From positions 1-36,520 of the forward strand of contig JADGAV010000046.1 in assembly GCA_015231825.1 (NCBI GenBank): a stretch of 36,520 nt of DNA, in the 5' to 3' direction. The translations under genes and the position numbers were made by a program. The stretch is from SAR324 cluster bacterium. Its GTDB lineage: Bacteria; SAR324; NAC60-12. This document shows positions 7,350 through 16,091 of this stretch, piece by piece. The notes under the pieces were generated by a model. That model searched no databases. It saw only the letters and a list, made by a program, of their open reading frames with translations, and had not been told where the DNA came from. The stretch's first letter is position 1. Each line of letters begins with the position of its first letter.

Positions 7350-8261
7350 TTATTGAGAGACGATGATGATGGATCCGGTGACCAAGGTGAAGGACCCGAT
7401 AATGCTCAGGGCAGTCAGCGGTTCGAAAGCAATCAGGTCCGGGTAAAATGCAGTGGTTAAGGACATAAATCCCAGAGTGATCAGAGGAGTGAGAGCGATA
7501 ATGGCGCTCACCCGGGAGGCCTCCATCCGGGCAAGTGCCTCCGCAAAACCTCCATATGCCAGCAAAGTGTTCAAGCAGCAAAATGTCAGTAAAATAATTC
7601 CAGTCCCGTCCAGATTTTCGACCTGGTTCGGAGTGGCAAACGGGAAGAAGACGAAGGCACCGGAGGTATAGATCACCAGCATTATATGCTGAGAACCATA
7701 AAATTGCGAAAGCTGCTTTTGAACCAAGCCAAAAATAGCCCAAACCAATGCGGCGGCAATAATAAAAAGAATTCCAGAGGTGAAGCTTGACAGCGAGGTA
7801 AAAATTTCTGTTAATCTTTGATGGAAAAACAACGCCAACCCGCTTAAAACAAAGCCGAATCCACTCCATTGCCGTCTGCTGAACTTCTCCTTAAACAGCA
7901 GGACACCCCCCAGCAATAAACAGATGGGCGAGATTTGAATCACCATCTGTGCAGTTCCCGGATCAGTTCTATCCAAACCGAGCAGGTAAAGGATGTAATT
8001 TCCGCACAACCCGAAAGCAGCCAGCGCCAAAAGTCCTGCATGCTTCCCTGTGATGCGAAAAATTGAAAAAAAATGCTGTCTCAGTGCCAAGATGACGAAA
8101 AGGAGGATACTTGCTGACAAAAAGCGGTACCATGTGATCGTGTAGGGATCCATATACCTGATGAGTGCTTTAAGGCCAATCGGCAGCATTCCCCAAAGCA
8201 TGGTGGTGCCCAACGCTAACAATACTCCTGTTTTCCAAGACCTTCTGGAACTTGATGGCAT
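7350..8261 (-). CDS. EamA/DMT-family membrane transporter
   Basis: A 303-residue inner-membrane protein with about ten hydrophobic segments arranged as two EamA repeats, as in RhaT/YdcZ-type drug/metabolite transporters. The first repeat has the characteristic LLALGTTMLWGMLPIGLKAL and the helix-loop YTITWYRFLSASILL. The second repeat carries the conserved SRVSAIIALTPLITL segment. Substrates of this family are diverse and cannot be read from sequence. It lies 29 bases downstream of the hydratase-like gene on the same strand, so the two are probably co-transcribed. It runs convergently into the hydantoinase gene with only 28 bases between the stops and no evident terminator. Confidence 0.88.
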   Translation of the reverse strand: MPSSSRRSWKTGVLLALGTTMLWGMLPIGLKALIRYMDPYTITWYRFLSASILLFVILALRQHFFSIFRITGKHAGLLALAAFGLCGNYILYLLGLDRTDPGTAQMVIQISPICLLLGGVLLFKEKFSRRQWSGFGFVLSGLALFFHQRLTEIFTSLSSFTSGILFIIAAALVWAIFGLVQKQLSQFYGSQHIMLVIYTSGAFVFFPFATPNQVENLDGTGIILLTFCCLNTLLAYGGFAEALARMEASRVSAIIALTPLITLGFMSLTTAFYPDLIAFEPLTALSIIGSFTLVTGSIIIVSQ

Positions 8262-8290
8262 GCGAGTTTCGGAATGAAAGATGCTTCAAT

Positions 8291-9088
8291 TTAAAGGCTG
8301 AACGAAAGTTCTGCTTGTCCGATCTCGCCAAAATCTGCCACGATATGATCTCCGGGTTCAGCAAAATATACGTCGGTGCAGACTCCTGTAGTGATCCGAT
8401 TGCCAGCTTTCAGCCCCATGCCTTTTTCACGGAGTTCGTTGGCCAGCCAGACCAGTGAATTGAGCGGATTTCCCAGAACCTCTGCACCGGAACCCCACAG
8501 TTTTGTTTCCCCATTGACAATCAGTTTCACGGAGTGTGAAGCAAGATCCAGTTTTTTCCAGTCAGTGGTGGAGTGAGGTCCCTGAACCCAGGCGCCATTA
8601 GCGGCATTGTCGGCAATTAAAGCAGCTGCTCCAACTTTCGTCCATTCCGTATATCGAGTGTCCACAATCTCAATGGCGGGGAGGATGGCAGCAACTGCAG
8701 AAGCGACTTCGTCTTTAGAATATTCAGTCCCGCGGGGAGGAAGGTCGCGGGCCATGGCAAAGGAAAACTCCGCTTCGATGCAGCGCATGGAAAAGTCCCT
8801 GTGGTTCAAATGAGCGGGACTTGGATGGACCCACGACGAATAGAGAAATCCATAAAAGGGGCTTTTGACCTTGAGGAGTTCCTGGGCCAGTTTGTTCGTG
8901 CACGCCACTTTGTAGCCCACATGGCTGCCGCCCCTGTTGGCAACTAATTTTTCGAGCAGAGCTGCTTGAATGGCATACCCGGATTCCAGGTCCCTGGGTC
9001 GCCATTGCTCAGGGATGTTTTCTTCCTGTTTCTTTGAAAATCGGAGTTCGGCGAGAAACTCTGCTGCTCCTGCGATTGATTCATTCAT
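8291..9088 (-). CDS. 2-keto-4-pentenoate hydratase-like enzyme (FAH superfamily)
   Basis: A 265-residue member of the MhpD/HpcG/DmpE branch of the fumarylacetoacetate hydrolase fold. These enzymes hydrate 2-oxo-4-enoates or decarboxylate related acids using Mg2+. Metal ligands are visible as Glu105 and Glu107 (CIEAEFSF), and Glu140 in PAIEIVDTRY fits the family pattern. The Lys in GYKVACTN (residue 60) matches the conserved GxKvg element. I chose ATG 9088 because AGAAGG lies just upstream and the length then equals that of MhpD. The frame stays open to 9184, but that extension looks non-coding. Companion ring-cleavage genes are missing, so the true substrate is unknown. Its neighbour is a membrane transporter. 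Confidence 0.85.
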   Translation of the reverse strand: MNESIAGAAEFLAELRFSKKQEENIPEQWRPRDLESGYAIQAALLEKLVANRGGSHVGYKVACTNKLAQELLKVKSPFYGFLYSSWVHPSPAHLNHRDFSMRCIEAEFSFAMARDLPPRGTEYSKDEVASAVAAILPAIEIVDTRYTEWTKVGAAALIADNAANGAWVQGPHSTTDWKKLDLASHSVKLIVNGETKLWGSGAEVLGNPLNSLVWLANELREKGMGLKAGNRITTGVCTDVYFAEPGDHIVADFGEIGQAELSFSL

Positions 9089-9689
9089 AAACCTTCTCAT
9101 GGGAATAGGAAAATTTGTTTTGCCCGATTTTTTATTCGGAAGTAAAATACCAAAACAAGCATAAATATAACAGTCCATCGCCACTATTTCACTGGAAAAA
9201 CCGAGTTGGTGAAAAGTTTATTCGATTTCTCCTGAAAATTTGATTGTGGTCGACTCCCGCTCCATTTCCCGAATATTTTCGGGATCGAGCCGTGATGACC
9301 TTCGCCAATCCATCCTGGATCGCTCTCCCTTTGGTATTTGCATACATTATCGTCGCTCTAAATTGATTGAGGTCAGGCAATCGCAGCTTTCGGATTTGGA
9401 AAAGCAGCAACATTTGTCTCCGAGATTGAAGCTTGCTGCCAGTGATGATAGGGGGGATGATTTATTTTTTATGAATTAACTTGCCAGACGCTAGACAGCT
9501 ATAATAACTATATGCTACCCTTTTAAGGCTTCAGGTGGAAGGAGTTGCGTTGATAGGAACTTCGCTGTACAGTCCGGTCCGCCAGAAAGCTCATTCCCGC
9601 CAAATTTAAGAATTTCCAAATTGACTGTCCGTTTACAGAAAAGACCATTAACGGGCAGTGCAATCGTGATCTTGGTACCTCTTTACAGA
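9089..9689. other. About 600-base intergenic region ahead of the TPR operon
   Basis: No recognisable gene. Open frames occur on both strands between 9189 and 9479, but neither product resembles a known family nor has a good ribosome site. A compact hairpin TCCCGAA-TATT-TTCGGGA lies at 9267-9284, with no T-tract. A promoter candidate with a perfect TATAAT lies at 9476-9505. Confidence 0.5.
9476..9505 (+). promoter_or_regulatory. Candidate sigma70-type promoter for the TPR/MoxR operon
   Basis: TTAACT (9476-9481) and a perfect TATAAT (9500-9505) are spaced by 18 bases. Transcription would start near 9512, about 180 bases before the chosen ATG at 9690. It sits at the only sizeable gap upstream of the long plus-strand gene run. 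Confidence 0.4.
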
Positions 9690-12380
9690 ATGGCATCCAT
9701 GCGCACTATTAGATCCACAGTATTTTTCCTCCTGATTTTGATCAACAGCCTGGTATTTCTTCAACGGACCCCTCTTTTCGCTCAAGATTCCCCTTTGATT
9801 CAGGCAGAAGAATATTTTCTGAAAGGGCAATACAGCGAAGCCCTTTCCTATTTTCAGCAGACCACCGGTGCTGAACGTGTTTCAGGAATAGTTGGTGCCA
9901 GCCGAACCCTGGTGATGACGGGAGACTATGATCAGGCTGAAAAGATCTGCCGGGATGGATTGAAAGAGTTTCCGGATGAAGTACGGATTTCAACTGAACT
10001 GGCGGAAATTTTGTCGCTCACAGGACGCTCCAGTGAAGCAATGGAAATACTGAAAAAGGCAGTGACCGGTCCGGACCCCACCCTGAGAAGCCTTGTTCAG
10101 TATGGTAAGCTACTCCGGATGCGAGGTTTAAGGAATCAGGCGGAACCTTACTTTGAAAAGGTCATTGATCATTACAATGAAGGGCTTGTTTTTGAAGGAG
10201 AAGAGATCGCGATGGTTGCAGTCGCCGGATGGGAACTGGAAAGCTTTCATGATGCCAATCGTTTGTTCCGGGAGGCAATTCGAGTCGATCCTTCCAATCT
10301 CGAAGCACAGGTCTTGTGGGGGGAGTTGTTTCAGGAAAAATACAACAATGCAGAAGCACAGGAACTCTTCACCCGGGTGCTATACCAAAATGAAAGTTAT
10401 GTCCCGGCCCTGGTGGGGGCAGCAAAGGCTTTTGGAAGCAGCAAAGCGGAAGAGATTCTCAAGGAAGCGCTCAATCTCAATCAACTTTCTGTGCCAACTC
10501 TGGAAGTTTTAGCGGAAGTAGCGATTGAGGACGATCTTTTTGATGAAGCGGAATCCTACCTTGATCAAAGTTTGGCGGTCAATCCGGAATCCTTGAAATC
10601 TCAAACTTTGCTCGCCACAATTGCCTATCTTCAGGAAAATTACGAATCCTTTCAGACAATTCAAAAAAAGGTGGAGCAGTTCAGTCCCGGAAACGGCAGA
10701 TTCTATGCGCAGATTGCAGAAGTCCTTGGAAAAAAATACCGCTTCAAAGAGGCAGTGGAACTGGCACGCAAGGCGGTTGTTGCTGATCCTTCGCACTGGA
10801 ACGGTTTCACTGTGCTCGGCATGAATCTCCTCCGCCTCGGTGAAGAAGAAGAAGGAAGAACCCACCTCGAATTCAGCTTTGAAAAAGATCCATTTAATCT
10901 CTGGACTAAAAATATGCTCCGTGTTCTGGATGAACTGGTGGATTTTGAAACACGGGAGACAGAACATTTTGTCGTTCGACTGCATCGGTCAGATGCCGAT
11001 GTTTTCTGGCCGCAACTGGAACCCCTGCTGACAGAAGCCTGGACAACACTAACAAAGAAATATCAGTATACCCCTGAAGGTCCCGTTTTAATTGAGGTCT
11101 TTCACAAAAAGGAAGATTTTGCGGTCCGCACTTTGGGACTGCCGGATATTGGTCCCTTGGTGGGAGTTTGCTTTGGTAATGTGATCACGCTGGCTTCCCC
11201 TGCTGCTTTGAAATCTTCCGGATCAACAAACTGGCAGGAAATTGTTTGGCATGAATTTGTTCACGTGATCACGCTTCAGATGACCCGCAATCGAATGCCC
11301 CGATGGCTTTCTGAAGGAGTTTCTGTCTTTGAAGAACCTCGGGGACGCCCGGAGTGGGGACGCAAACAGAATTTGGATTTAATTAAGGCGGTTCAGAATG
11401 ATCGGCTTCTCAGCATGACTCAGCTGAATGACGGTTTTTCCAAGGCAAAATCAGTGGATGATTTGAGCTTTGCCTATTTTCAATCATCCCTGGTGGTTGA
11501 GCATATTGTTGAAAAGTATGGATTTGATGCGTTGAGGAAACTGATTCTTCAATATGCAAAGGTGCAGACCATGGAAACAATCTTCCAGACCGTATTCAAC
11601 AAATCACTGATATCTTTTGAAAAAGGTTTTTTTTCCTGGATCGATGAGCGAGTCAAGAAACTCAATGTCTATGTTCATCAGGAGGATCCGCATGAAAAAG
11701 GAGCGGGACATGGTCATGGAATGCGGCGTAATTCCCTGGATTCTTTGATGGAACGCCCTGATCAGGAAACTGTCGCCAAAATCATGCTCGAACGGGTAAA
11801 AAAACAACCGCGAGACTTCCTGGCCCATTTTCAGCTCGGAGTGATATTTTATAAAAAGGAAGCCTACAAGGAGGCGATCAAACACCTGAAGGTCGCACGG
11901 AGCCTGCTCCCGGAATATGGAGGTTTTCCCAGCCCTTACCAGATTCTCGCTGATCTCTACAAAGAACAGGGAAATGAAAAAGCCCGGCTTGCTGAACTGG
12001 AAAGGTGGATTTCTTTTCAGCAAAATGCATTTGAGGCGACCTACACCCTGGCAAATTCGGCTTATACGCAAAAAAAGTATGAGCGAGCTGTTTACTACCT
12101 GATGCGGGCTCTGGCCATCAATCCTTATGAAACCAAGGTTCATAAAAACCTTGCCGAAATTTTCCTGAAACGGAAACAGTATCAAGATGCCATTCGTGAA
12201 TACAGAATTCTGGTCAGCTTGGAAGATACGGATCCGGTCAATGCCCGTACCAATTTGGCGGATGCGCTTTTGCGGGATGGTCAAAAAGCGGAAGCCAAAG
12301 AAACCATCCTCGCTGCATTGGAAATGGCACCGACTTATGAGCGGGCGCAAAGCATCCTGCTCCAATCCCTGGAACCTTGA
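9690..12380 (+). CDS. Periplasmic TPR protein with gluzincin (peptidase MA-like) domain
   Basis: An 896-residue protein. The N-terminus (MASMRTIRS, then a hydrophobic stretch ending LFAQ) is a signal peptide, so it should be periplasmic. Residues about 35-360 are tetratricopeptide repeats. Residues about 405-600 form a metallopeptidase domain with HEFVH (His521, Glu522, His525) and a third ligand Glu542 in WLSEGVSVFEE, the HEXXH plus downstream Glu arrangement of gluzincins. More TPRs follow at about 640-890. The frame is open to a TTG at 9621, but ATG 9690 (or 9699) gives a clean signal peptide. No strong ribosome site is seen. It heads the operon, 12 bases before the first DUF4159 gene. Protease activity is inferred from the intact motif; the substrate is unknown. 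Confidence 0.85.
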   Translation: MASMRTIRSTVFFLLILINSLVFLQRTPLFAQDSPLIQAEEYFLKGQYSEALSYFQQTTGAERVSGIVGASRTLVMTGDYDQAEKICRDGLKEFPDEVRISTELAEILSLTGRSSEAMEILKKAVTGPDPTLRSLVQYGKLLRMRGLRNQAEPYFEKVIDHYNEGLVFEGEEIAMVAVAGWELESFHDANRLFREAIRVDPSNLEAQVLWGELFQEKYNNAEAQELFTRVLYQNESYVPALVGAAKAFGSSKAEEILKEALNLNQLSVPTLEVLAEVAIEDDLFDEAESYLDQSLAVNPESLKSQTLLATIAYLQENYESFQTIQKKVEQFSPGNGRFYAQIAEVLGKKYRFKEAVELARKAVVADPSHWNGFTVLGMNLLRLGEEEEGRTHLEFSFEKDPFNLWTKNMLRVLDELVDFETRETEHFVVRLHRSDADVFWPQLEPLLTEAWTTLTKKYQYTPEGPVLIEVFHKKEDFAVRTLGLPDIGPLVGVCFGNVITLASPAALKSSGSTNWQEIVWHEFVHVITLQMTRNRMPRWLSEGVSVFEEPRGRPEWGRKQNLDLIKAVQNDRLLSMTQLNDGFSKAKSVDDLSFAYFQSSLVVEHIVEKYGFDALRKLILQYAKVQTMETIFQTVFNKSLISFEKGFFSWIDERVKKLNVYVHQEDPHEKGAGHGHGMRRNSLDSLMERPDQETVAKIMLERVKKQPRDFLAHFQLGVIFYKKEAYKEAIKHLKVARSLLPEYGGFPSPYQILADLYKEQGNEKARLAELERWISFQQNAFEATYTLANSAYTQKKYERAVYYLMRALAINPYETKVHKNLAEIFLKRKQYQDAIREYRILVSLEDTDPVNARTNLADALLRDGQKAEAKETILAALEMAPTYERAQSILLQSLEP

Positions 12381-12392
12381 AAAGGCGGAGCG

Positions 12393-13229
12393 ATGTTTAA
12401 AAACCTTAAATGGTATGGAGCGCTGATCCTTTGGATGGTTCTTGTCTGCAATCCGCTGCAGGCAGAAGAGGAATCCATGCTTTCCGGATCCTTCAGAGAC
12501 CCGAATTATGGAAGTCCCGGAGAACCCGAGTTCGTGATGATCCGTGGAAAATATACCAATTATCCGGGAGGACGACGGCGAGGACCTGGATGGGGGCGTT
12601 ACTGGTGGGAAACTGATTTTGATGATGCCGAACAAAATCTGCTCAAAGGGGTTTTGCGCTACACCAATGTTGATACTTCAAGCACCAGTTACAAAGCCTT
12701 GTCATTGACCGATCCCGAGTTGTTTGAATATTCTTTTGTTTATATCAATATGAAGCGGGTTCCCCTTTATGGGGGATACGGCCCTGATTTCAAACCGGAA
12801 GAAGCAAAGGTTCTGCGTGAATATATGCTTCGGGGCGGATTTGTGATGCTCGATGATTTTTGGGGGCCTGAACATTGGAATGATTTTCTGATTGAATTGG
12901 CAAAAATTTTTCCTGATCGGGAACTTCACCAATTGGAAACCCGTCATCCTATTTTTCACAGTTTTTTTGATATTGATAAAATTGTGCAGGTACCGGGACG
13001 AGGAGTGACCTGGAATTTTGGCGCGGGCTTCTTCCTTGACAATCCGGATTATCCCACCGCAGTGCATGGAGTTTTTGATGACCAGGGGCGTTTAATGCTG
13101 CTGGTGAATTTCAACACCGATCTGGGCGACGGTTGGGAACACACTTTTGATCCCGTTTATCCGACTCGATATTGCAACGAAGCCTATAAACTTGGAATTA
13201 ATTATATCGTCTATGCGATGAGTCACTAG
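12393..13229 (+). CDS. DUF4159 protein, copy 1
   Basis: A 278-residue exported protein with a signal peptide ending near LQAEE, recognised as DUF4159. Diagnostic segments are DDAEQNLLKGVLRYTN, LREYMLRGGFVMLDDFWG, IFPDRELHQL, HPIFHSFFDI and the ending GDGWEHTFDP ... INYIVYAMSH. The fold is thought to resemble class I glutamine amidotransferases, with no evident catalytic triad. The start has a GGCGGAG site. DUF4159 genes commonly accompany MoxR, DUF58 and BatA genes, as here. It is a clear paralogue of the next gene; relative to it, this copy has a Gly/Arg/Trp-rich insertion near residues 55-70 (YPGGRRRGPGWGR). The molecular function is unknown. Confidence 0.88.
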   Translation: MFKNLKWYGALILWMVLVCNPLQAEEESMLSGSFRDPNYGSPGEPEFVMIRGKYTNYPGGRRRGPGWGRYWWETDFDDAEQNLLKGVLRYTNVDTSSTSYKALSLTDPELFEYSFVYINMKRVPLYGGYGPDFKPEEAKVLREYMLRGGFVMLDDFWGPEHWNDFLIELAKIFPDRELHQLETRHPIFHSFFDIDKIVQVPGRGVTWNFGAGFFLDNPDYPTAVHGVFDDQGRLMLLVNFNTDLGDGWEHTFDPVYPTRYCNEAYKLGINYIVYAMSH

Positions 13230-13352
13230 AATTATTGAAGTTGAAATGCTGACCTACTTTCTCTGCACTGTTAAGTAATAGATGGTCTCCCGAGACATCA
13301 TACTGACAACTTTTTTTCTGACAACGCCGGATTAGGACTATTGAAATTAGTA

Positions 13353-14123
13353 ATGAGTATGAAAAATTTAGTGTGGCTGCTGATATTATTCAATTGGGCT
13401 GGAATATCGTTTGCCCAGTTGTCGACGGATAAAATTGGCGCGGCCGGAGATGAGTATACGTTTATTCGGGTCAAATATGACAATGCCAATCATTTCAGCA
13501 ATGATGGCTGGGGGAGTTGGTCGAGCTGGTCGGTAGATTTTCCTGATGCCGATATCAATTTCCTCAGAGGCGTGAAACGGTTGACCAACATTCATATCAA
13601 TGCAGAGCCAGCTGTCCTGACCTTGAACGATGACCGGATTTTTGAACATCCTTTTTTATACATGCTGGAAATGGGGCGCTTCGGCGGGCCGGATTTCAGT
13701 GAAAAAGATGTTCAGAATCTGCGCGAATATCTCTTGCGGGGAGGTTTCCTTTTTGTCGATGATTTTTGGGGAACCTTCGAATGGCAGACCTTTTATCAGG
13801 CATTTTCGAGAGTCTTCCCGGACCGTCCAGTGGTGGAACTGGACAAGGATCATCAGGTCTTTCATTCTTTTTATGATATCGAGGGGCCCCAGATGATCCC
13901 TTCAATCCGGAACAGTTTCTACAATCAGCCTGAATCGGATGTCGATCATGCGGTCAATCAGGCCATCATGGATGACGATGGACGGGTGATGGTTTTAATC
14001 AATTGGAATTCGGACATCGGAGATGGTTGGGAACACACTTATTCTCCAGAGTATTCAACGAAGTATGCCAACATGGCGTATCAATTGGGAATCAATTATT
14101 TGATTTATGCAATGACACATTGA
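13353..14123 (+). CDS. DUF4159 protein, copy 2
   Basis: A 256-residue exported protein with a signal peptide ending ISFAQ. It aligns along its length with the preceding DUF4159 product: LREYLLRGGFLFVDDFWG, VFPDRPVVEL, HQVFHSFYDI, GDGWEHTYSPEYSTKY, INYLIYAMTH. This indicates tandem duplication followed by divergence. The start is uncertain: TTG 13341, ATG 13353 and ATG 13359 are in frame and none has an ideal ribosome site; an AGGA at 13334-13337 suits TTG best. The 111-base gap from copy 1 is the largest inside the operon and could hold an internal promoter. MoxR follows after 11 bases. Confidence 0.87.
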   Translation: MSMKNLVWLLILFNWAGISFAQLSTDKIGAAGDEYTFIRVKYDNANHFSNDGWGSWSSWSVDFPDADINFLRGVKRLTNIHINAEPAVLTLNDDRIFEHPFLYMLEMGRFGGPDFSEKDVQNLREYLLRGGFLFVDDFWGTFEWQTFYQAFSRVFPDRPVVELDKDHQVFHSFYDIEGPQMIPSIRNSFYNQPESDVDHAVNQAIMDDDGRVMVLINWNSDIGDGWEHTYSPEYSTKYANMAYQLGINYLIYAMTH

Positions 14124-14134
14124 AAGGAGCAGAC

Positions 14135-15175
14135 ATGGGAAATACCCCTGCGGAAATTCAAGGACAGACGGAAAATCCGGATGATCTCGCCCTGGTAGCC
14201 CGCATGAAAGAGGGACGGGAGAGAATGGTTCATGAGTTGAAAAAAGTGATCGTGGGTCAGGATCATGTGATTGAGGAAGTCTTGATTGCCTTGTTTGGAG
14301 GCGGGCATTGCTTGATCACTGGAGTTCCTGGATTGGCAAAAACGCTGCTGATCAAAACAGTGGCAGATATTCTCCAGTTGAAGTTCAGCCGCATCCAGTT
14401 TACCCCAGATTTGATGCCTGCCGATGTCGTAGGAACCGAAATTGTTGAAGAAGATCATAGCACCGGGCATCGGATTATGAAATTTGTCAAGGGACCGATA
14501 TTTGCCAATATTCTGCTGGCGGATGAAATCAACCGGACTCCTCCAAAAACACAATCGGCTTTGTTGGAAGCAATGGAGGAACGGCAGGTTACGGCTGCAG
14601 GAACAACCTACAAGCTGGATCCGCCATTTTTTGTTCTGGCGACACAAAACCCGATTGAACTGGAAGGGACCTATCCACTTCCAGAAGCGCAGCTCGATCG
14701 ATTTATGTTTAAAATCCTGATTGGCTACTTGCCTGAAGAAGATGAAATTAAGGTCGTCAACAGCACCACTCAAGTAATCAACAACGCTGTAGAACATCTT
14801 CTGACAGGGCAGGATATTCTTGACTTTCAACGTATCGCCCGGCAGGTGCCCGCTGCTGAAGCGGTCACCCGTTACGCTGTGCGATTGTCGGTTGCTACCC
14901 GACCGAGCAATCCCAATGCCCCTGATTTTGTTAAAGAATGGGTCAACTGGGGTGCGGGCCTGCGGGCTTCACAAAACCTGATTCTCGCGGGAAAAGTGAG
15001 AGCTTTGCTGCATGGGCGCTTCAACGTTTCATTTGGCGATATCCGCGCCCTCGCGCATCCCGTAATGCGGCATCGGATTCTTCTGAACTTTCATGCAGAG
15101 GCTGAACGCATTGACACAGAACATGTGATCAAGAAACTTTTGGAAGTGGTTCCGGAACCAAGCTCCGGTTTGTAA
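14135..15175 (+). CDS. MoxR-family AAA+ ATPase
   Basis: A 346-residue cytoplasmic AAA+ ATPase of the MoxR subgroup (AAA_3 plus lid domain). Walker A is GVPGLAKT (63-70, Lys69), Walker B is LLADEINR (127-134, Asp130-Glu131), and sensor 1 is in LATQNPIE. The family signature RIQFTPDLMPADVVGTE (86-102) and PLPEAQLDRF are present. The start at ATG 14135 follows AAAGGAG; the longer open frame from 14003 overlaps the preceding gene and is not used. MoxR proteins act as chaperones that work with vWA proteins to mature or insert metal centres or envelope complexes. Here three vWA-domain genes lie within 7 kb downstream, the nearest 11 bases away. Confidence 0.95.
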   Translation: MGNTPAEIQGQTENPDDLALVARMKEGRERMVHELKKVIVGQDHVIEEVLIALFGGGHCLITGVPGLAKTLLIKTVADILQLKFSRIQFTPDLMPADVVGTEIVEEDHSTGHRIMKFVKGPIFANILLADEINRTPPKTQSALLEAMEERQVTAAGTTYKLDPPFFVLATQNPIELEGTYPLPEAQLDRFMFKILIGYLPEEDEIKVVNSTTQVINNAVEHLLTGQDILDFQRIARQVPAAEAVTRYAVRLSVATRPSNPNAPDFVKEWVNWGAGLRASQNLILAGKVRALLHGRFNVSFGDIRALAHPVMRHRILLNFHAEAERIDTEHVIKKLLEVVPEPSSGL

Positions 15176-15186
15176 AAGGGCATCTT

Positions 15187-16080
15187 ATGGCGGAAGAACT
15201 CAGTTTTCTCAATCCTTCGGTTTTGGCCAGCATCTCAAACCTCGAGCTTCGTGCAAAGACGGCGGTGGAGGGATTTTTAACCGGATTGCACAAAAGCCCT
15301 TATCGTGGTTTCAGTGTCGAGTTCAATGATTACCGGCACTATAACCCGGGGGATGATATTCGGCATATCGACTGGAAACTTTTTGCCAGATCCGAGAAAT
15401 ACTACATCAAGCAGTACGAGGACGAGACCAATGTCCGTTGCTATATTCTGTTGGATTGCAGTGCCTCGATGGGCTATCAGTCAGGACCCCTTTCAAAATT
15501 TGAGTTCGGCCGAACATTGGCTTCGGCGCTCGCCTATTTCATGATGGGTCAGAAGGATGCTGTCGGATTGATTACCTTTGATGAAAAAATTCGAGAACAC
15601 CTGCCTTCCCGCTATCGAAGAGGGCATTTGCTGCAGATCCTGCGAACTCTGGCCAATCTTCAGTTGGGAGGACTGACCAACCTGACCCGTCCTGTGACGG
15701 ACCTGGCTTACAGTTTGAACCGGAAAAGCCTGATCATCGTGATCAGCGACTTGCTGGACGAGCAAGAAGCAATGATCAAAGCACTTCAGCATCTGCGCTA
15801 CAAAGGAAATGATGTCATTGCTTTCCATGTGATGGACAACGCGGAACTGACATTTCCCTTCGAGCAGTTTACTGAATTTGAAGATGCAGAAAGCCGTGAG
15901 ACGTTGATGACGGTGCCAAGGGCTGTCCGAGAAAGTTACCTGGAAGAGCTCGAAAAATTTTGTGAATTTTGTCGGAAAAAATGCCGGGTCAACGGGATCG
16001 ATTATCATCTGCTGAATACTTCAGAACCGTTGGATGTGGCTTTATCATCGTATCTGACCAAACGGATCAAAAGTTTTTAA
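15187..16080 (+). CDS. DUF58 (vWA-fold) protein
   Basis: A 297-residue cytoplasmic DUF58 protein. The family signature GFSVEFNDYRHYNPGDDIRHIDWKL spans about residues 41-65. It is followed by a von Willebrand A fold with a complete metal-ion-dependent adhesion site: Asp90-Cys-Ser-Ala-Ser94, a Thr in GGLTNLTRP and Asp in VISDLLD. DUF58 proteins are the usual partners of MoxR ATPases and probably present or receive clients. The spacing of 11 bases on both sides (moxR before, BatA-like after) indicates one transcript. There is no signal peptide or transmembrane segment. Confidence 0.94.
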   Translation: MAEELSFLNPSVLASISNLELRAKTAVEGFLTGLHKSPYRGFSVEFNDYRHYNPGDDIRHIDWKLFARSEKYYIKQYEDETNVRCYILLDCSASMGYQSGPLSKFEFGRTLASALAYFMMGQKDAVGLITFDEKIREHLPSRYRRGHLLQILRTLANLQLGGLTNLTRPVTDLAYSLNRKSLIIVISDLLDEQEAMIKALQHLRYKGNDVIAFHVMDNAELTFPFEQFTEFEDAESRETLMTVPRAVRESYLEELEKFCEFCRKKCRVNGIDYHLLNTSEPLDVALSSYLTKRIKSF

Positions 16081-16091
16081 GAGGACAGTCT

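Noticed and set aside
9088..9184. Upstream extension of the hydratase-like gene to 9184
   Set aside because: The added 32 residues are Cys/Tyr/Lys-rich and unlike the family, and a good ribosome site supports ATG 9088.
9189..9479. Short open frames on both strands between the hydratase and TPR genes
   Set aside because: They overlap each other, match no family I know and lack start signals. The region better fits a promoter area.
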